Assembly: GCA_006386115.1 (NCBI GenBank)
Contig: VFIW01000184.1
Coordinates: 1-35,000 of the forward strand
Reading direction: 5' to 3'
DNA length: 35,000 nucleotides
Origin: Globisporangium splendens
Taxonomy: Eukaryota; Oomycota; Peronosporomycetes; Pythiales; Pythiaceae
Notes under the pieces: model-generated
Seen by the model: the letters and a program-made list of their open reading frames with translations, nothing else
What the model was told of the DNA's origin: nothing
The model's database searches: none
Made by a program: the position numbers and the translations under genes
Shown: positions 8,150 to 16,483 of the stretch, piece after piece
Position numbering within the stretch: position 1 is the stretch's first letter
How the letters are laid out: each line of letters begins with the position of its first letter

Positions 8150-11100
8150 CTACACGCTCTGGTTGGTGCCGGTGGGTCCCCCCGGACCACGTGTCGGCGC
8201 CTCTGGTGTCCCGGCTGTCGCACTGAACTGTGCGCGTCGGGCCGGTCGTGTCGCTGGTGTCCCGGCTGTCGCACTGTATGCGCGTCGGGCCGGTCGTGTC
8301 GCTGGTGTCCCGGCTGTCGCACTGTATGCGCGTCGGGGTTGTCGTGTCGCTGGTGCCCCGGCTGTCGCACTGAATGCGCTTCGGGGTCGTCGGGTGGCTG
8401 TGGGGTCGCTTGTCGATCTGCCTGCGCGCGCCGGAGGCGTGGGCCTCCGTGCTTCTCCGTCTGTCCCCCCTCTGGTCGGAGCTGGTGCTGATCTGGGCCC
8501 TGCTGCTGTCCCGGCTATGCTCGTGGACAGTGTGGACCGTCTCACTTGCGTTCCGGTGCCGCTTGGTTGCCCGCGTTGAAGTTCCGGTGTCGGTCGCGTC
8601 GTTTCGGTCGCTGGAGCTCGGTGCACCGGAGCTCCACCTCGGAGCGTCGGGCGCCGGTGCCGGGGCTGGTTGGGTTGGTTCCGCACGGGCGGGAGTCGGT
8701 GTTGGAGCTCGGGTTGTCGTCCTGGAGGTGCTGGATGCCGGTGCTGGAGCGTCTGGTGTCGCTGCCGTTCGTCTGGTGCCGAGTTCGTGGCTGGCCGATC
8801 TCCCTGTTGCTGCTCCGGTGCCGGTGCCGTGATTCGCACGCGTCGTTTTCGCTGCTCCGGGGCTGGTGCCCGGGTGTCCGTGGGTTGGGGCCGGCGTTCT
8901 GGTGCTGGATCATGTTGGAGTTGAGCAGGACTGGCCTGGAGTCGTCGGTCTGGAGTCTGGATCTGGACTGGATCTGGATGCGTCGTCGTTTGCGTTTCCA
9001 CACGTCGGGTTGGCCCTCGGTGTAGGGCGCAGTGGAGGTTCCAGATGCGGCGGCTCGCCTTGATCGCTTCGGTCGAGATGGTGGTGTTGAGCCGCCTGGC
9101 ATCCTTCTTCAGGAGCCCGAGCTCCTCGGTGTATACCTTGAAGTTCCCAGGTAGCACCGAGCCGAGCGAGCCGTACACCAGTGCAGATAGGTGTACCGTC
9201 CATCCTTGCTGCATCAAATGCACCTTGATGGGTTGGTACTTCTCAATCTTGCGCTGGGCTGAGGCCGCTAGGCTGGAGAACTCGGGTCCGTCCTGCTGGT
9301 GGTCTTCGTAGGTGATCGCCAGGTCGGCGACCACCACCGTCTTGCTCCTGGTGTCGAAGAGCTGGAGGTCTGGCCGGAGCTGACCTGCCATACCTTCGAC
9401 CGTCTCGTTGACTCGGAGTTGGAGTCGCTCCTGCGATCGGAGCACTCGGGGCTGGAGTGTGTCGGTAATCAGCTTCAACGCGGAGTCGTGGCGCTTGGTC
9501 ACCGCGTCGCTGGTGCCGGGGCAGTGGTTCAGCACGTGGGCTAGTGTCTCCGTGCTCCGGCACTCAGCGTACCGGCATGTGGCGTTCGTACGCACCCTTT
9601 TCCGCTTGAGCACCGACCTGGTGTCCAGCTGATTGAGGCGCGCTTGGACTGCAAAGACATAGTCATTGTCCCACATGCCGGTGCCACGCGTGAGGAATGA
9701 GCTCCCGGGACCGCCCTGAGCTCGCACCGTGCGTCCTTGGTCCGACATCTCCTTCCACCTGTTTAGGTGTGCATTCTTCATGTGGAGCTTGACCTGTCGG
9801 AGCACGGTGGTGTGCTCGAGCCAGTCCCTGGAGCTCGGGGTCTTCAATTGGAGCCACTGTCGCTCGCCGGAGCTGGGGTCGACGACATCGGCTAGTCGGA
9901 GCTGGTGTGTGGCCAGGTGGCGCTGGATGTCTGTCCAGAGCGAGCCGATGTCGCCGTTCCTTCGCTTCCTGATGTTCGTGAGCGATGAGTCCAGGTCGGA
10001 GTTGAGGAAGCGTTGGATGGCTTCCTCGGTGCGCTCCTTCCAGTACTCTTCATCCAGCCGGTAGCGCTTTCGTATGATCTGCGTGATCTGCGTGCGCGCC
10101 ACCGCCTGGATGGTGTGGTCTTTGGAGTGGAGCATCTGCCACCCATGAGCTATCTGCAGTGCTGCATGGAGCTCGGTGAGTGGCAGTAGCCCCAGGCCTC
10201 CATGGGATGTCGGTGCGTACATGAACGCTGTGGTGGCGGAGCTGGGTAGGCGGAGGAGGTGCCTCAGACCCTTGCTCAGTACGCGGTCGAAACCCTGGAG
10301 TTGGGAGTGCAGGGGCCTGAGATGGCGGAGCGCGTATTCTACCTGGGGGTAGATGTACGTCTTCACTGCCTTCAGGATCTGCCATGGTGCCAAAGGTGAG
10401 CGGAGGAGTGCCACCACGTTCTTTTTCAACTCCCCCAGCTTTGGCACCAAGGCAAACCTGCGCTGGATGTGGTCAAAGCCATCCCCGATACCTAGGTATG
10501 CATAGCTGTCGCTGAGAGTGAGCCTGGGTATCGGGGTGCCGTCCAGATGCAGCTGGAGCTCGGTGTCGAGCTCAGGGTTCCCACGGGAGTTCGTGGTTAC
10601 CGCCAGCAGAGCGCACTTGGACGGGTTGGCTCGCATCGTGGTCCATTTCAGGAAGCGTTCCACTAGTTGGTGCGCTGACCTGATGCCGCTCGCGGAGTCA
10701 CTGAAGATCTTGATGTCGTCGGCGTACGCCGAGACACATGGTCTGAAGTTCTCCGCGAGCGGCACTCCCACGCCAGGTAGCTCCTGGAGCCCTCGGAGCA
10801 GCGGTATCAGGGCCGCAATGAAGAGGTACGGACTGAGCGGGCAACCCTGGTACACGCCGATCTCCTGGCGGATGGGGTCCGTGGGGCCATCGTGGGCGTT
10901 GTTCACGACAAAGTGGGAGTCCTCGTAGATGTTCTGAGCGCGCTCGATGAAAGCAGCATCGACTCGGAGCATCCCGAGGACTCGCCACATGAGCTCCTGT
11001 GGCAGGGACCCGAAGGCATTCTTCAGGTCATACCACACGTTGTACAACTTCCTGTGCATCCGTCTCGTTTGGTCGAGGAGCGAGGTGCTCAGGAAGTTGT

Positions 11101-14100
11101 GTTCGTGGCATCCATTGAATGCTCTGAATCCCTTCTGCGCTAGTGAGAATCGCTCGTTGGTGTCCATCCAACGAGTGAATCTCTTCGCAAGGATGCCTGA
11201 GTAGAGCTTGTAGATGCATTGTTGCAAGCATATCGGTCTCCAGTTGCTGGGTTGGTTCGGGTCTCCCTTTTTGTATAGGAGCCTGACCGTGCCCACTTTC
11301 CACGCAGTGGGGACCTTTTTGTGCTTCCAGCAGAAGCTGAAGGCTGCGTGGAGTGCGGGTAGCAACTGGAGCCGGAAGTGCTTATATACATCGTGGCCGA
11401 TGCCATCCAGTCCGGGGCTGGAGGCACCGTTCACGATCTGGAGTTGGTCCTCGATCTCATCTATCGTGAGGTCATCGGTTAATGCCTCTCGGACCTGCTC
11501 CGGGGGTGGCAGCCGCTGGAGCACCGCTCGGAACGGTGCTCCTACATCGCTGTCAAAGTCAAACACCATGTTCGGTGTGTTGACGCCTTGGAAGAATGCG
11601 TACAGGTCCTCCCTGCCGATGGGACAGGTGGTGTCTTCCATTGGACCCTCAGTGACGTCCTCGTTCACTCCTCGGAGGAGTTCCTGTACGCACTCTTTTT
11701 CTTTTTGCTCAAATTTGAGCCGGAGCTTTGATCTCAGGATTGCCACTTTCACTCGGCCCACCCGCCGACGTGCTTTTTGGATGCGTCCTTGTTGGCTGGG
11801 TTCAGCCCGCTGTGCGATGATCAGGTCGTCGAGTGCTTCTTCAAGTCGCGCTTCACGGTGCTGTGTGCTTGGTCGTGGTGGTCGCATCATCGTCTTGGTC
11901 GCTGTGGTTTTCTTCTTGGTCTTCATCATTGATCGGGGTTTCTTCGTTGTGGAGTACTCCTGGAGTAGGTCATACATTTGCATAGTAAGTGCTGTAATAT
12001 ATCCTTCTCCGGTTTCCCAATCCTCACAGTCGGTGATCTTGGTGGCCATCTTCTTGGCGAACCTCTCTATTATCGCTCGGCTCTTTTCATCCTCGTTCTC
12101 ACTCAGCGCTCGTAGTTGCAGTCTTGGTCGTTTTGCCGGGATCGTGCCTGGTTCCAGTCGTACAGGTGCGTACACCTCTCCCTCATCACGGCGCACTACT
12201 TCTTCTTCGTCATCGTCGCTGGTTTCCTTCATTTCCTCATCGACGGTGGCCTCTGGGTCTGGCCGCTGCGAGGTCGTCTTCCGTTGGATCGGGGTCCAGC
12301 ATCGGTCATCGCCAGCACCGTGCACCGCGCACACCGATTTCGTTGCGGCGTGGTCGAGTGCACGGTTTGCGAGTGCGTCCGCTTGGGTGTTTGCCTTGCG
12401 GTCGATGTGGTGGAGCTCGAAGCTGTCGAGGCTCCGTAGGCATCCGAGGATGCGGTTTCTAAGTGCTCTCAGACGCTTATTGCCGCATGCATATATGCCT
12501 CGGACCTGCCTGATGACGAGTATGCTATCCCCTTCCACTCGGAGTCGCCTTGCTCCATGTCGTTTGGCCGCCTGGACGCCGTCGAGTAACGCTGTGTACT
12601 CGGCGGTGTTGTTTGTGTTGAAATTCTCGGGTAGAAAGTGGTGGCATGTCCAGAGGATGGCTCCTCCAGGTTCATAGAGGGCTGATCCAGCGCCTCCTTT
12701 CCCTGGATTTCCTGGACATGCTCCATCAAATCTCAATAACCATGGCCGGCCGTCGTCTGGTGCTTCTGGCGTGATCGCTTGGGTCGTTGTCGTGGTCGCC
12801 GGGGTCTCGTTGATAGCTTCAGTCGTGATTGGCGTCGTAGGAGTGGTTGCGGATCGCCATCGAGACGGTCTCGCCGTCAAAACTCGCTCATTTCGGTCAG
12901 GACGGGCCGCTGGCACCGTGTCTGACCTCCAATTCAATGGGTTCGCGGTGAGGGTTCGCTCTCCTTGAGTCCTCGTTCTCATCGCTGTACTAGCCGCCTC
13001 CAAAATTGCATTTCTGGGGCCCAAACTACTGTTCCGAGCAGTAGTTGGACGTGCTAGAGCATTCTCTGGCACGGGCGGAGCGTTCTCATGGCTCAAACCA
13101 CTGCTCGGAGCAGTAGTTGTGCGTGCATTTGCACTTTCCCCCACAGAAATTGCATTTCTGGGGCCCAAACTACTGTTCCGAGCAGTAGTTGGACGTGCTA
13201 GAGCATTCTCTGGCACGGGCGGAGCGTTCTCATGGCTCAAACTACTGCTCGGAGCAGTAGTTGTGCGTGCATTTGCACTTTCCCCCACAGAAATTGCATT
13301 TCTGGGGCCCAAACTACTGTTCCGAGCAGTAGTTGGACGTGCTAGAGCATTCTCTGGCACGGGCGGAGCGTTCTCATGGCTCAAACTACTGCTCGGAGCA
13401 GTAGTTGTGCGTGCATTTGCACTTTCCCCCACAGAAATTGCATTTCTGGGGCCCAAACTACTGTTCCGAGCAGTAGTTGGACGTGCTAGAGCATTCTCTG
13501 GCACGGGCGGAGCGTTCTCATGGCTCAAACTACTGCTCGGAGCAGTAATTGTGCGTGCATTTGCACTTTCCCCCACAGAAATTGCATTTCTGGGGCCCAA
13601 ACTACTGTTCCGAGCAGTAGTTAGGTTCGCGCGGGGTGGCCGCGCACGCGGAAGTGCACTTTCGGTCGGTTCTGGTCTTGCATTTGCTCCTGTGCCACCA
13701 GCAATAGCTGACACAGGCCCTGGACTAGCACCAGATGCTTGGTCCCTGGTTGCATTTGCACCAAATCTGGTCAAAAGTGCACTTTCCGTACTTGGGCTGG
13801 TCGCTGGAGCTGGGTTCGTAGGTGCACCAGGTCCAAATTGGGTCAAATGTGCCGGTTCTGCACTCAGACCAGTCATTGGAGCTGGGTCCTGGGTCATCTC
13901 ACATGTTGCGGCGGTTGTGCGTGGAGTTCCTGGCCTGAGATTAGCCGTTACGGCGGTCCCAGGGCCAGAAACCGCAATTGCCGCATCCAAACTTGAGTTT
14001 TCTTCGTCAAAAAAGCTGGTCTGGGCCGGAGGGATGTCGATTTGTGCTCGGGCACTGTCGGTTGACTCCGCCCATGCGTCGTCGTCTTCGTAGGTGCTCG

Positions 14101-15010
14101 GGTTCTCGTTTTCGTATATTGGATTTTCGGTCTGGGGGCCGAAAGCCGTCGCTGTAGGGGCATAATCATAGTTAATAACCATTTCATTTGAGTTCACTAT
14201 ACTTACCTGAGTGTTGGTTGTTGTCGTTGTCGTCGCTGGAGGGGGGACTGGGTGTGCGGCGTCGTTGTCTTGGTGTACTCGGTACCGGGTGAGCGTCAGC
14301 AGGTCGGTGAGGAACACCGTCGTCTGGGAGGGGGGTACACTGGCACCTTGCTGACGTTCGTCATCGGGGAGGGGAGGGGCGAGGCGGCGCCTCTTGGCAC
14401 CCTCGGTTTGGTAGCCGACGGTACTCGTGCACGTTGAAGTGCGCTCGGGTACCGTGGCGGGGGGGGACATCGTGGTTGGGGATGGCCCTGGCTCGGGGAT
14501 GCTGCTTGGCGCGGCTGTCTCCGGGTCAGGACCATCATTCTGTGGCGCAAGGCCAAGTGTGGTAGTGTTCTGGGCGGTGCTGCATCCACGTTCGTGGTTA
14601 GCAGCAGCACCGCGGGTGGTAAAGTGCCGGTCGCACGCACACTCGCACGTGAAGATGTCCACAAAGTGGTCATTCTCGTGTGCGAGTGCGCGGTGGCGTC
14701 CGAGCACGAACATGTGGGGGGCGCTGAACCCACACAGAGTGCACACGTAGTGTGGTCCTCTGTGCGGGTGCACCTCCGTGACCGTGGCGCGGGTTTGGGG
14801 TGGTGGTGGCGGCGGCGGGTCTTCGTGAGCGTGGTGGTGGTGGTCTTCGTCGTTGTCGAGGTCGTCCTCGACGTCGCTGTCCTCGTCGCTGTCTAGGAGG
14901 AAGCCGGCATCGCTGCCGAGCGACCCCTGACTGGACGAGACAGTGGAGGCGTTGCTCCCGATGGAGTCCGCGCGGTCGCGGGTCTCGAAACGGGGCCAGT
15001 AGAGACGCAT
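8150..15010 (-). CDS. Utopia-like polyprotein, copy B (ZnF-RNase H-RT-RLE)
   Basis: This 2,286-residue protein is collinear with copy A and has the same domains: N-terminal C2H2 finger plus second Cys/His cluster, RNase H, RT with YADD at 1430-1433 region (first catalytic Asp encoded at 10718-10720), CCHC knuckle, and restriction-like endonuclease with RPD and VVVADLAI. Differences from copy A include one fewer His in the N-terminal His run, one extra Glu in the acidic stretch after the RNase H, a few single substitutions (for example K-A-A to K-V-A before the RT, and DLDP to DLDS after it), and fewer C-terminal 16-residue repeats. The ORF has no stop or frameshift. The expected product should nick U2 DNA with the RLE and copy its own RNA there (family knowledge). 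Confidence 0.92.
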   Translation of the reverse strand: MRLYWPRFETRDRADSIGSNASTVSSSQGSLGSDAGFLLDSDEDSDVEDDLDNDEDHHHHAHEDPPPPPPPQTRATVTEVHPHRGPHYVCTLCGFSAPHMFVLGRHRALAHENDHFVDIFTCECACDRHFTTRGAAANHERGCSTAQNTTTLGLAPQNDGPDPETAAPSSIPEPGPSPTTMSPPATVPERTSTCTSTVGYQTEGAKRRRLAPPLPDDERQQGASVPPSQTTVFLTDLLTLTRYRVHQDNDAAHPVPPPATTTTTTNTQVSIVNSNEMVINYDYAPTATAFGPQTENPIYENENPSTYEDDDAWAESTDSARAQIDIPPAQTSFFDEENSSLDAAIAVSGPGTAVTANLRPGTPRTTAATCEMTQDPAPMTGLSAEPAHLTQFGPGAPTNPAPATSPSTESALLTRFGANATRDQASGASPGPVSAIAGGTGANARPEPTESALPRARPPRANLTTARNSSLGPRNAISVGESANARTITAPSSSLSHENAPPVPENALARPTTARNSSLGPRNAISVGESANARTTTAPSSSLSHENAPPVPENALARPTTARNSSLGPRNAISVGESANARTTTAPSSSLSHENAPPVPENALARPTTARNSSLGPRNAISVGESANARTTTAPSSGLSHENAPPVPENALARPTTARNSSLGPRNAILEAASTAMRTRTQGERTLTANPLNWRSDTVPAARPDRNERVLTARPSRWRSATTPTTPITTEAINETPATTTTTQAITPEAPDDGRPWLLRFDGACPGNPGKGGAGSALYEPGGAILWTCHHFLPENFNTNNTAEYTALLDGVQAAKRHGARRLRVEGDSILVIRQVRGIYACGNKRLRALRNRILGCLRSLDSFELHHIDRKANTQADALANRALDHAATKSVCAVHGAGDDRCWTPIQRKTTSQRPDPEATVDEEMKETSDDDEEEVVRRDEGEVYAPVRLEPGTIPAKRPRLQLRALSENEDEKSRAIIERFAKKMATKITDCEDWETGEGYITALTMQMYDLLQEYSTTKKPRSMMKTKKKTTATKTMMRPPRPSTQHREARLEEALDDLIIAQRAEPSQQGRIQKARRRVGRVKVAILRSKLRLKFEQKEKECVQELLRGVNEDVTEGPMEDTTCPIGREDLYAFFQGVNTPNMVFDFDSDVGAPFRAVLQRLPPPEQVREALTDDLTIDEIEDQLQIVNGASSPGLDGIGHDVYKHFRLQLLPALHAAFSFCWKHKKVPTAWKVGTVRLLYKKGDPNQPSNWRPICLQQCIYKLYSGILAKRFTRWMDTNERFSLAQKGFRAFNGCHEHNFLSTSLLDQTRRMHRKLYNVWYDLKNAFGSLPQELMWRVLGMLRVDAAFIERAQNIYEDSHFVVNNAHDGPTDPIRQEIGVYQGCPLSPYLFIAALIPLLRGLQELPGVGVPLAENFRPCVSAYADDIKIFSDSASGIRSAHQLVERFLKWTTMRANPSKCALLAVTTNSRGNPELDTELQLHLDGTPIPRLTLSDSYAYLGIGDGFDHIQRRFALVPKLGELKKNVVALLRSPLAPWQILKAVKTYIYPQVEYALRHLRPLHSQLQGFDRVLSKGLRHLLRLPSSATTAFMYAPTSHGGLGLLPLTELHAALQIAHGWQMLHSKDHTIQAVARTQITQIIRKRYRLDEEYWKERTEEAIQRFLNSDLDSSLTNIRKRRNGDIGSLWTDIQRHLATHQLRLADVVDPSSGERQWLQLKTPSSRDWLEHTTVLRQVKLHMKNAHLNRWKEMSDQGRTVRAQGGPGSSFLTRGTGMWDNDYVFAVQARLNQLDTRSVLKRKRVRTNATCRYAECRSTETLAHVLNHCPGTSDAVTKRHDSALKLITDTLQPRVLRSQERLQLRVNETVEGMAGQLRPDLQLFDTRSKTVVVADLAITYEDHQQDGPEFSSLAASAQRKIEKYQPIKVHLMQQGWTVHLSALVYGSLGSVLPGNFKVYTEELGLLKKDARRLNTTISTEAIKASRRIWNLHCALHRGPTRRVETQTTTHPDPVQIQTPDRRLQASPAQLQHDPAPERRPQPTDTRAPAPEQRKRRVRITAPAPEQQQGDRPATNSAPDERQRHQTLQHRHPAPPGRQPELQHRLPPVRNQPNQPRHRRPTLRGGAPVHRAPATETTRPTPELQRGQPSGTGTQVRRSTLSTSIAGTAAGPRSAPAPTRGGTDGEARRPTPPARAGRSTSDPTATRRPRSAFSATAGAPATRQPRRAYSATAGTPATRPARRAYSATAGTPATRPARRAQFSATAGTPEAPTRGPGGPTGTNQSV
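8206..8396 (-). repeat. 48-bp tandem repeat in Utopia ORF, copy B
   Basis: About four units of the same 48-bp minisatellite as in copy A. The spacing between the first two units is 51 bp, which adds one residue (AQFSATA) to the encoded repeat. Confidence 0.88.
13010..13622 (-). repeat. 144-bp tandem repeat with palindromes, copy B
   Basis: Same array as at 5480-6092 and the same number of units, with paired palindromes in each. One visible coding difference from copy A is ARNSSLG here against ALNSSLG there. Confidence 0.9.
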
Positions 15011-15152
15011 ACCAACTGTTAATATATTACGGTGAAATTATCTATTCCTTGTGTTCTCTTGTAGCCCTGCGTGTCTTCTTACTTTTGGTGTTTTTCTTTT
15101 GTTTTAGTTCGCTCTAGAAGCGTGGCAAAGTGCTCTTTTGTGGGGTCGACTT

Positions 15153-15157
<5 letters not shown>

Positions 15158-15192
<35 letters not shown>
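15158..15192 (-). repeat. 35-nt A tract between U2 flank and copy B
   Basis: Uninterrupted T35 on plus, the same length as at 7631-7665. It separates the 3' flank of the complete U2 gene from the 5' UTR of Utopia copy B. Confidence 0.85.
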
Positions 15193-15193
<1 letters not shown>

Positions 15194-15356
15194 ACACGCA
15201 AGTTACACTACCGCCTGTCTACTCTGCGCCTGTCTAATTAGGTACTGTTTCCGACTACCGAAAGAGCAGAAAGAACAATAGCGAAATAGAAGGGTAGCAA
15301 ATATAAACAACACAGTAAAGATAACAAGGGAATAGACAACTACCGTAATATAGAGG
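15193..15356 (-). other. U2 snRNA gene 3' flank
   Basis: About 164 bp downstream of the complete U2 on the minus strand, ending in the A tract. It has no ORF of note. It is identical to the flank of array copy A (37-200) but clearly different from that of copy B. It probably holds the U2 3'-end formation signal, although I cannot identify one by motif. Confidence 0.6.
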
Positions 15357-15546
15357 GTTGGCCTCGCCGGGGGAAGGTGCAATCCCCGGGAAACCGAGCC
15401 AGAGACGAGGCAGCAAGCTGCTCGCGGTCCGACCGAGCTCAGAAATAAATGTGAAAATAAAGCCGGGTTTGTCGCCCGGCAATCAGTTTTCACACTGATT
15501 AGAACAGATACTACACTTGATCTTAGCCATAAGGCCGAGAAGGTAT
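15357..15546 (-). ncRNA. U2: U2 spliceosomal snRNA, apparently complete
   Basis: The minus-strand RNA begins AUACCUUCUCGGCC and continues with GGCUAAGAUCAAGU. The branch-point recognition sequence GUAGUA is at nt 33-38. Stem IIa (AUCAGU / ACUGAU) and stem IIb (GCCGGG / CCCGGC) follow, then a U-rich Sm-site region and a stem III region. Stem-loop IV is formed by CCGGGG / CCCCGG arms around AUUGCACC, the U2B''/U1A-type recognition loop. The length of about 190 nt fits U2. The RNA pairs with intron branch points in the spliceosome. Unusual points are UUAU rather than the usual UUUU in stem-loop I and a weak Sm site. Because an A tract and a retrotransposon follow its 3' flank, it may be the targeted parental gene or a retro-derived copy. 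The 3' end is placed from the base of stem IV. Confidence 0.88.
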
Positions 15547-16483
15547 GAATCACCAACTCCATCGACCTCTCACAGTATTCTGCTATCCTGTCTGCACGAA
15601 GGATGCTGCTTATTTATCAAATTAGACATGTTGATGCATCAAAAATACCTTTCTAGTTTACATAAATCCTCTTTATATCTGGCCTTATGGCGAGATCGGT
15701 CAAAAAACTCTCAAATGTGATCAAAAACCTTCTTATTCACAACTTTCGTCCTCATAAGTTGGCTAGCACTCATGAAAGGGTTTCCATTTTCCTCGTCAAC
15801 TTGGGGAACAAAATGATCCACCGCATCTCAAACGAATGCAATTCTTTCTGTTGCACGCTTGAATGAACCAGATGATGGATGAAGCAAATCCCCACGGTCG
15901 CCATCATCCCTTGACCATCTTCTGCTTCGTCTTCTGGAAGCATGCGCTGCCGCCTGCTTACTATTCGTACCCTCGGAATCGTACATGGTCCCAGTCAACT
16001 TCAATCTAACACAGTTCAAGTTGCAGTCAGCTTTCATCTGTACCTGGGTTGTTAACAAGTGTATTTAATGGAACATGGTGCGTACACCACGTGTGCTCGT
16101 CCATGAACCTCAGGACTCGCGTTTAATCGTTGCTTTACTTTTTTTTGGATCCAGAAGTTCCCAGATATCAAATACAAATTCCTGCCTACACGCAAGAATT
16201 TCAAAATCTGCCCAACCTGGGTCTCCAATTGAGACTTTCTGTTTGCCACGTTGTGGTTGCTTCTCCACAAATGAAAGTCGTAATGCTAAGTATCGACGTG
16301 GATTTGGAGAAATACCTGGAGGATCACGTCCGAGTTCCAGCCTCAATGCACGAGAGCCAAGGTCTCCTCAAGTTGGGTCTCCGATAGAGACACTCTCTTT
16401 CTTCGCACACTTTTATATCGACATCCTATCCACTAAGATAAAACTAAACAGGTACAAAATCACTAGCAGGTGCAAAGCTTTTT
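15547..16483. other. Intergenic region upstream of U2, with a degenerate duplication
   Basis: There is no convincing gene. The first 60-100 bp should hold the U2 promoter (minus strand), but I recognise no established element. Small ORFs at 15828-16058 and 16052-16270 have no recognisable domains. Positions about 16175-16245 and 16332-16405 are diverged copies of each other; see the separate entry. Confidence 0.5.
16175..16405. repeat. Two diverged direct repeats (about 160 bp apart)
   Basis: Both copies contain GGGTCTCC, then a short variable step, then GAGACnnTCT. Both are preceded by a TTCCnGCCT-type start. Translated on plus, the shared part reads GSPIET in both; on minus it reads VSIGDP. 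This looks like a remnant of a repeat-containing coding sequence or an old tandem duplication. I cannot name a family. Confidence 0.4.

Larger units (their letters stand above)
7973..15157 (-). mobile_element. Utopia-like non-LTR retrotransposon, copy B
   Basis: Second full-length copy, minus strand, in tandem with copy A at a period of about 7,527 bp. It has a 5' UTR (15011-15157), an ORF (8150-15010) and a 3' UTR (7973-8149) abutting a truncated U2. Upstream (plus-strand right) it is bounded by a 35-nt A tract and then the complete U2 with its 3' flank. It differs from copy A by scattered substitutions and by repeat-unit number only. Confidence 0.85.

Noticed and set aside
15158..15192. T35 as a Pol III terminator for U2
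   Set aside because: It lies about 165 bp beyond the U2 3' end and is copied with the retrotransposon array, so it is better explained as a retrotransposition A tract.
15671..15705. Second U2-like match on plus (GGCCTTATGGC then AGATC)
   Set aside because: Only about 16 bases resemble U2 stem I, with mismatches between the blocks. No GUAGUA or stem II follows. It is probably chance or a trace too short to support.
15828..16058. Small ORFs between U2 and the transporter
   Set aside because: Short, no recognisable motif, and lengths expected by chance.
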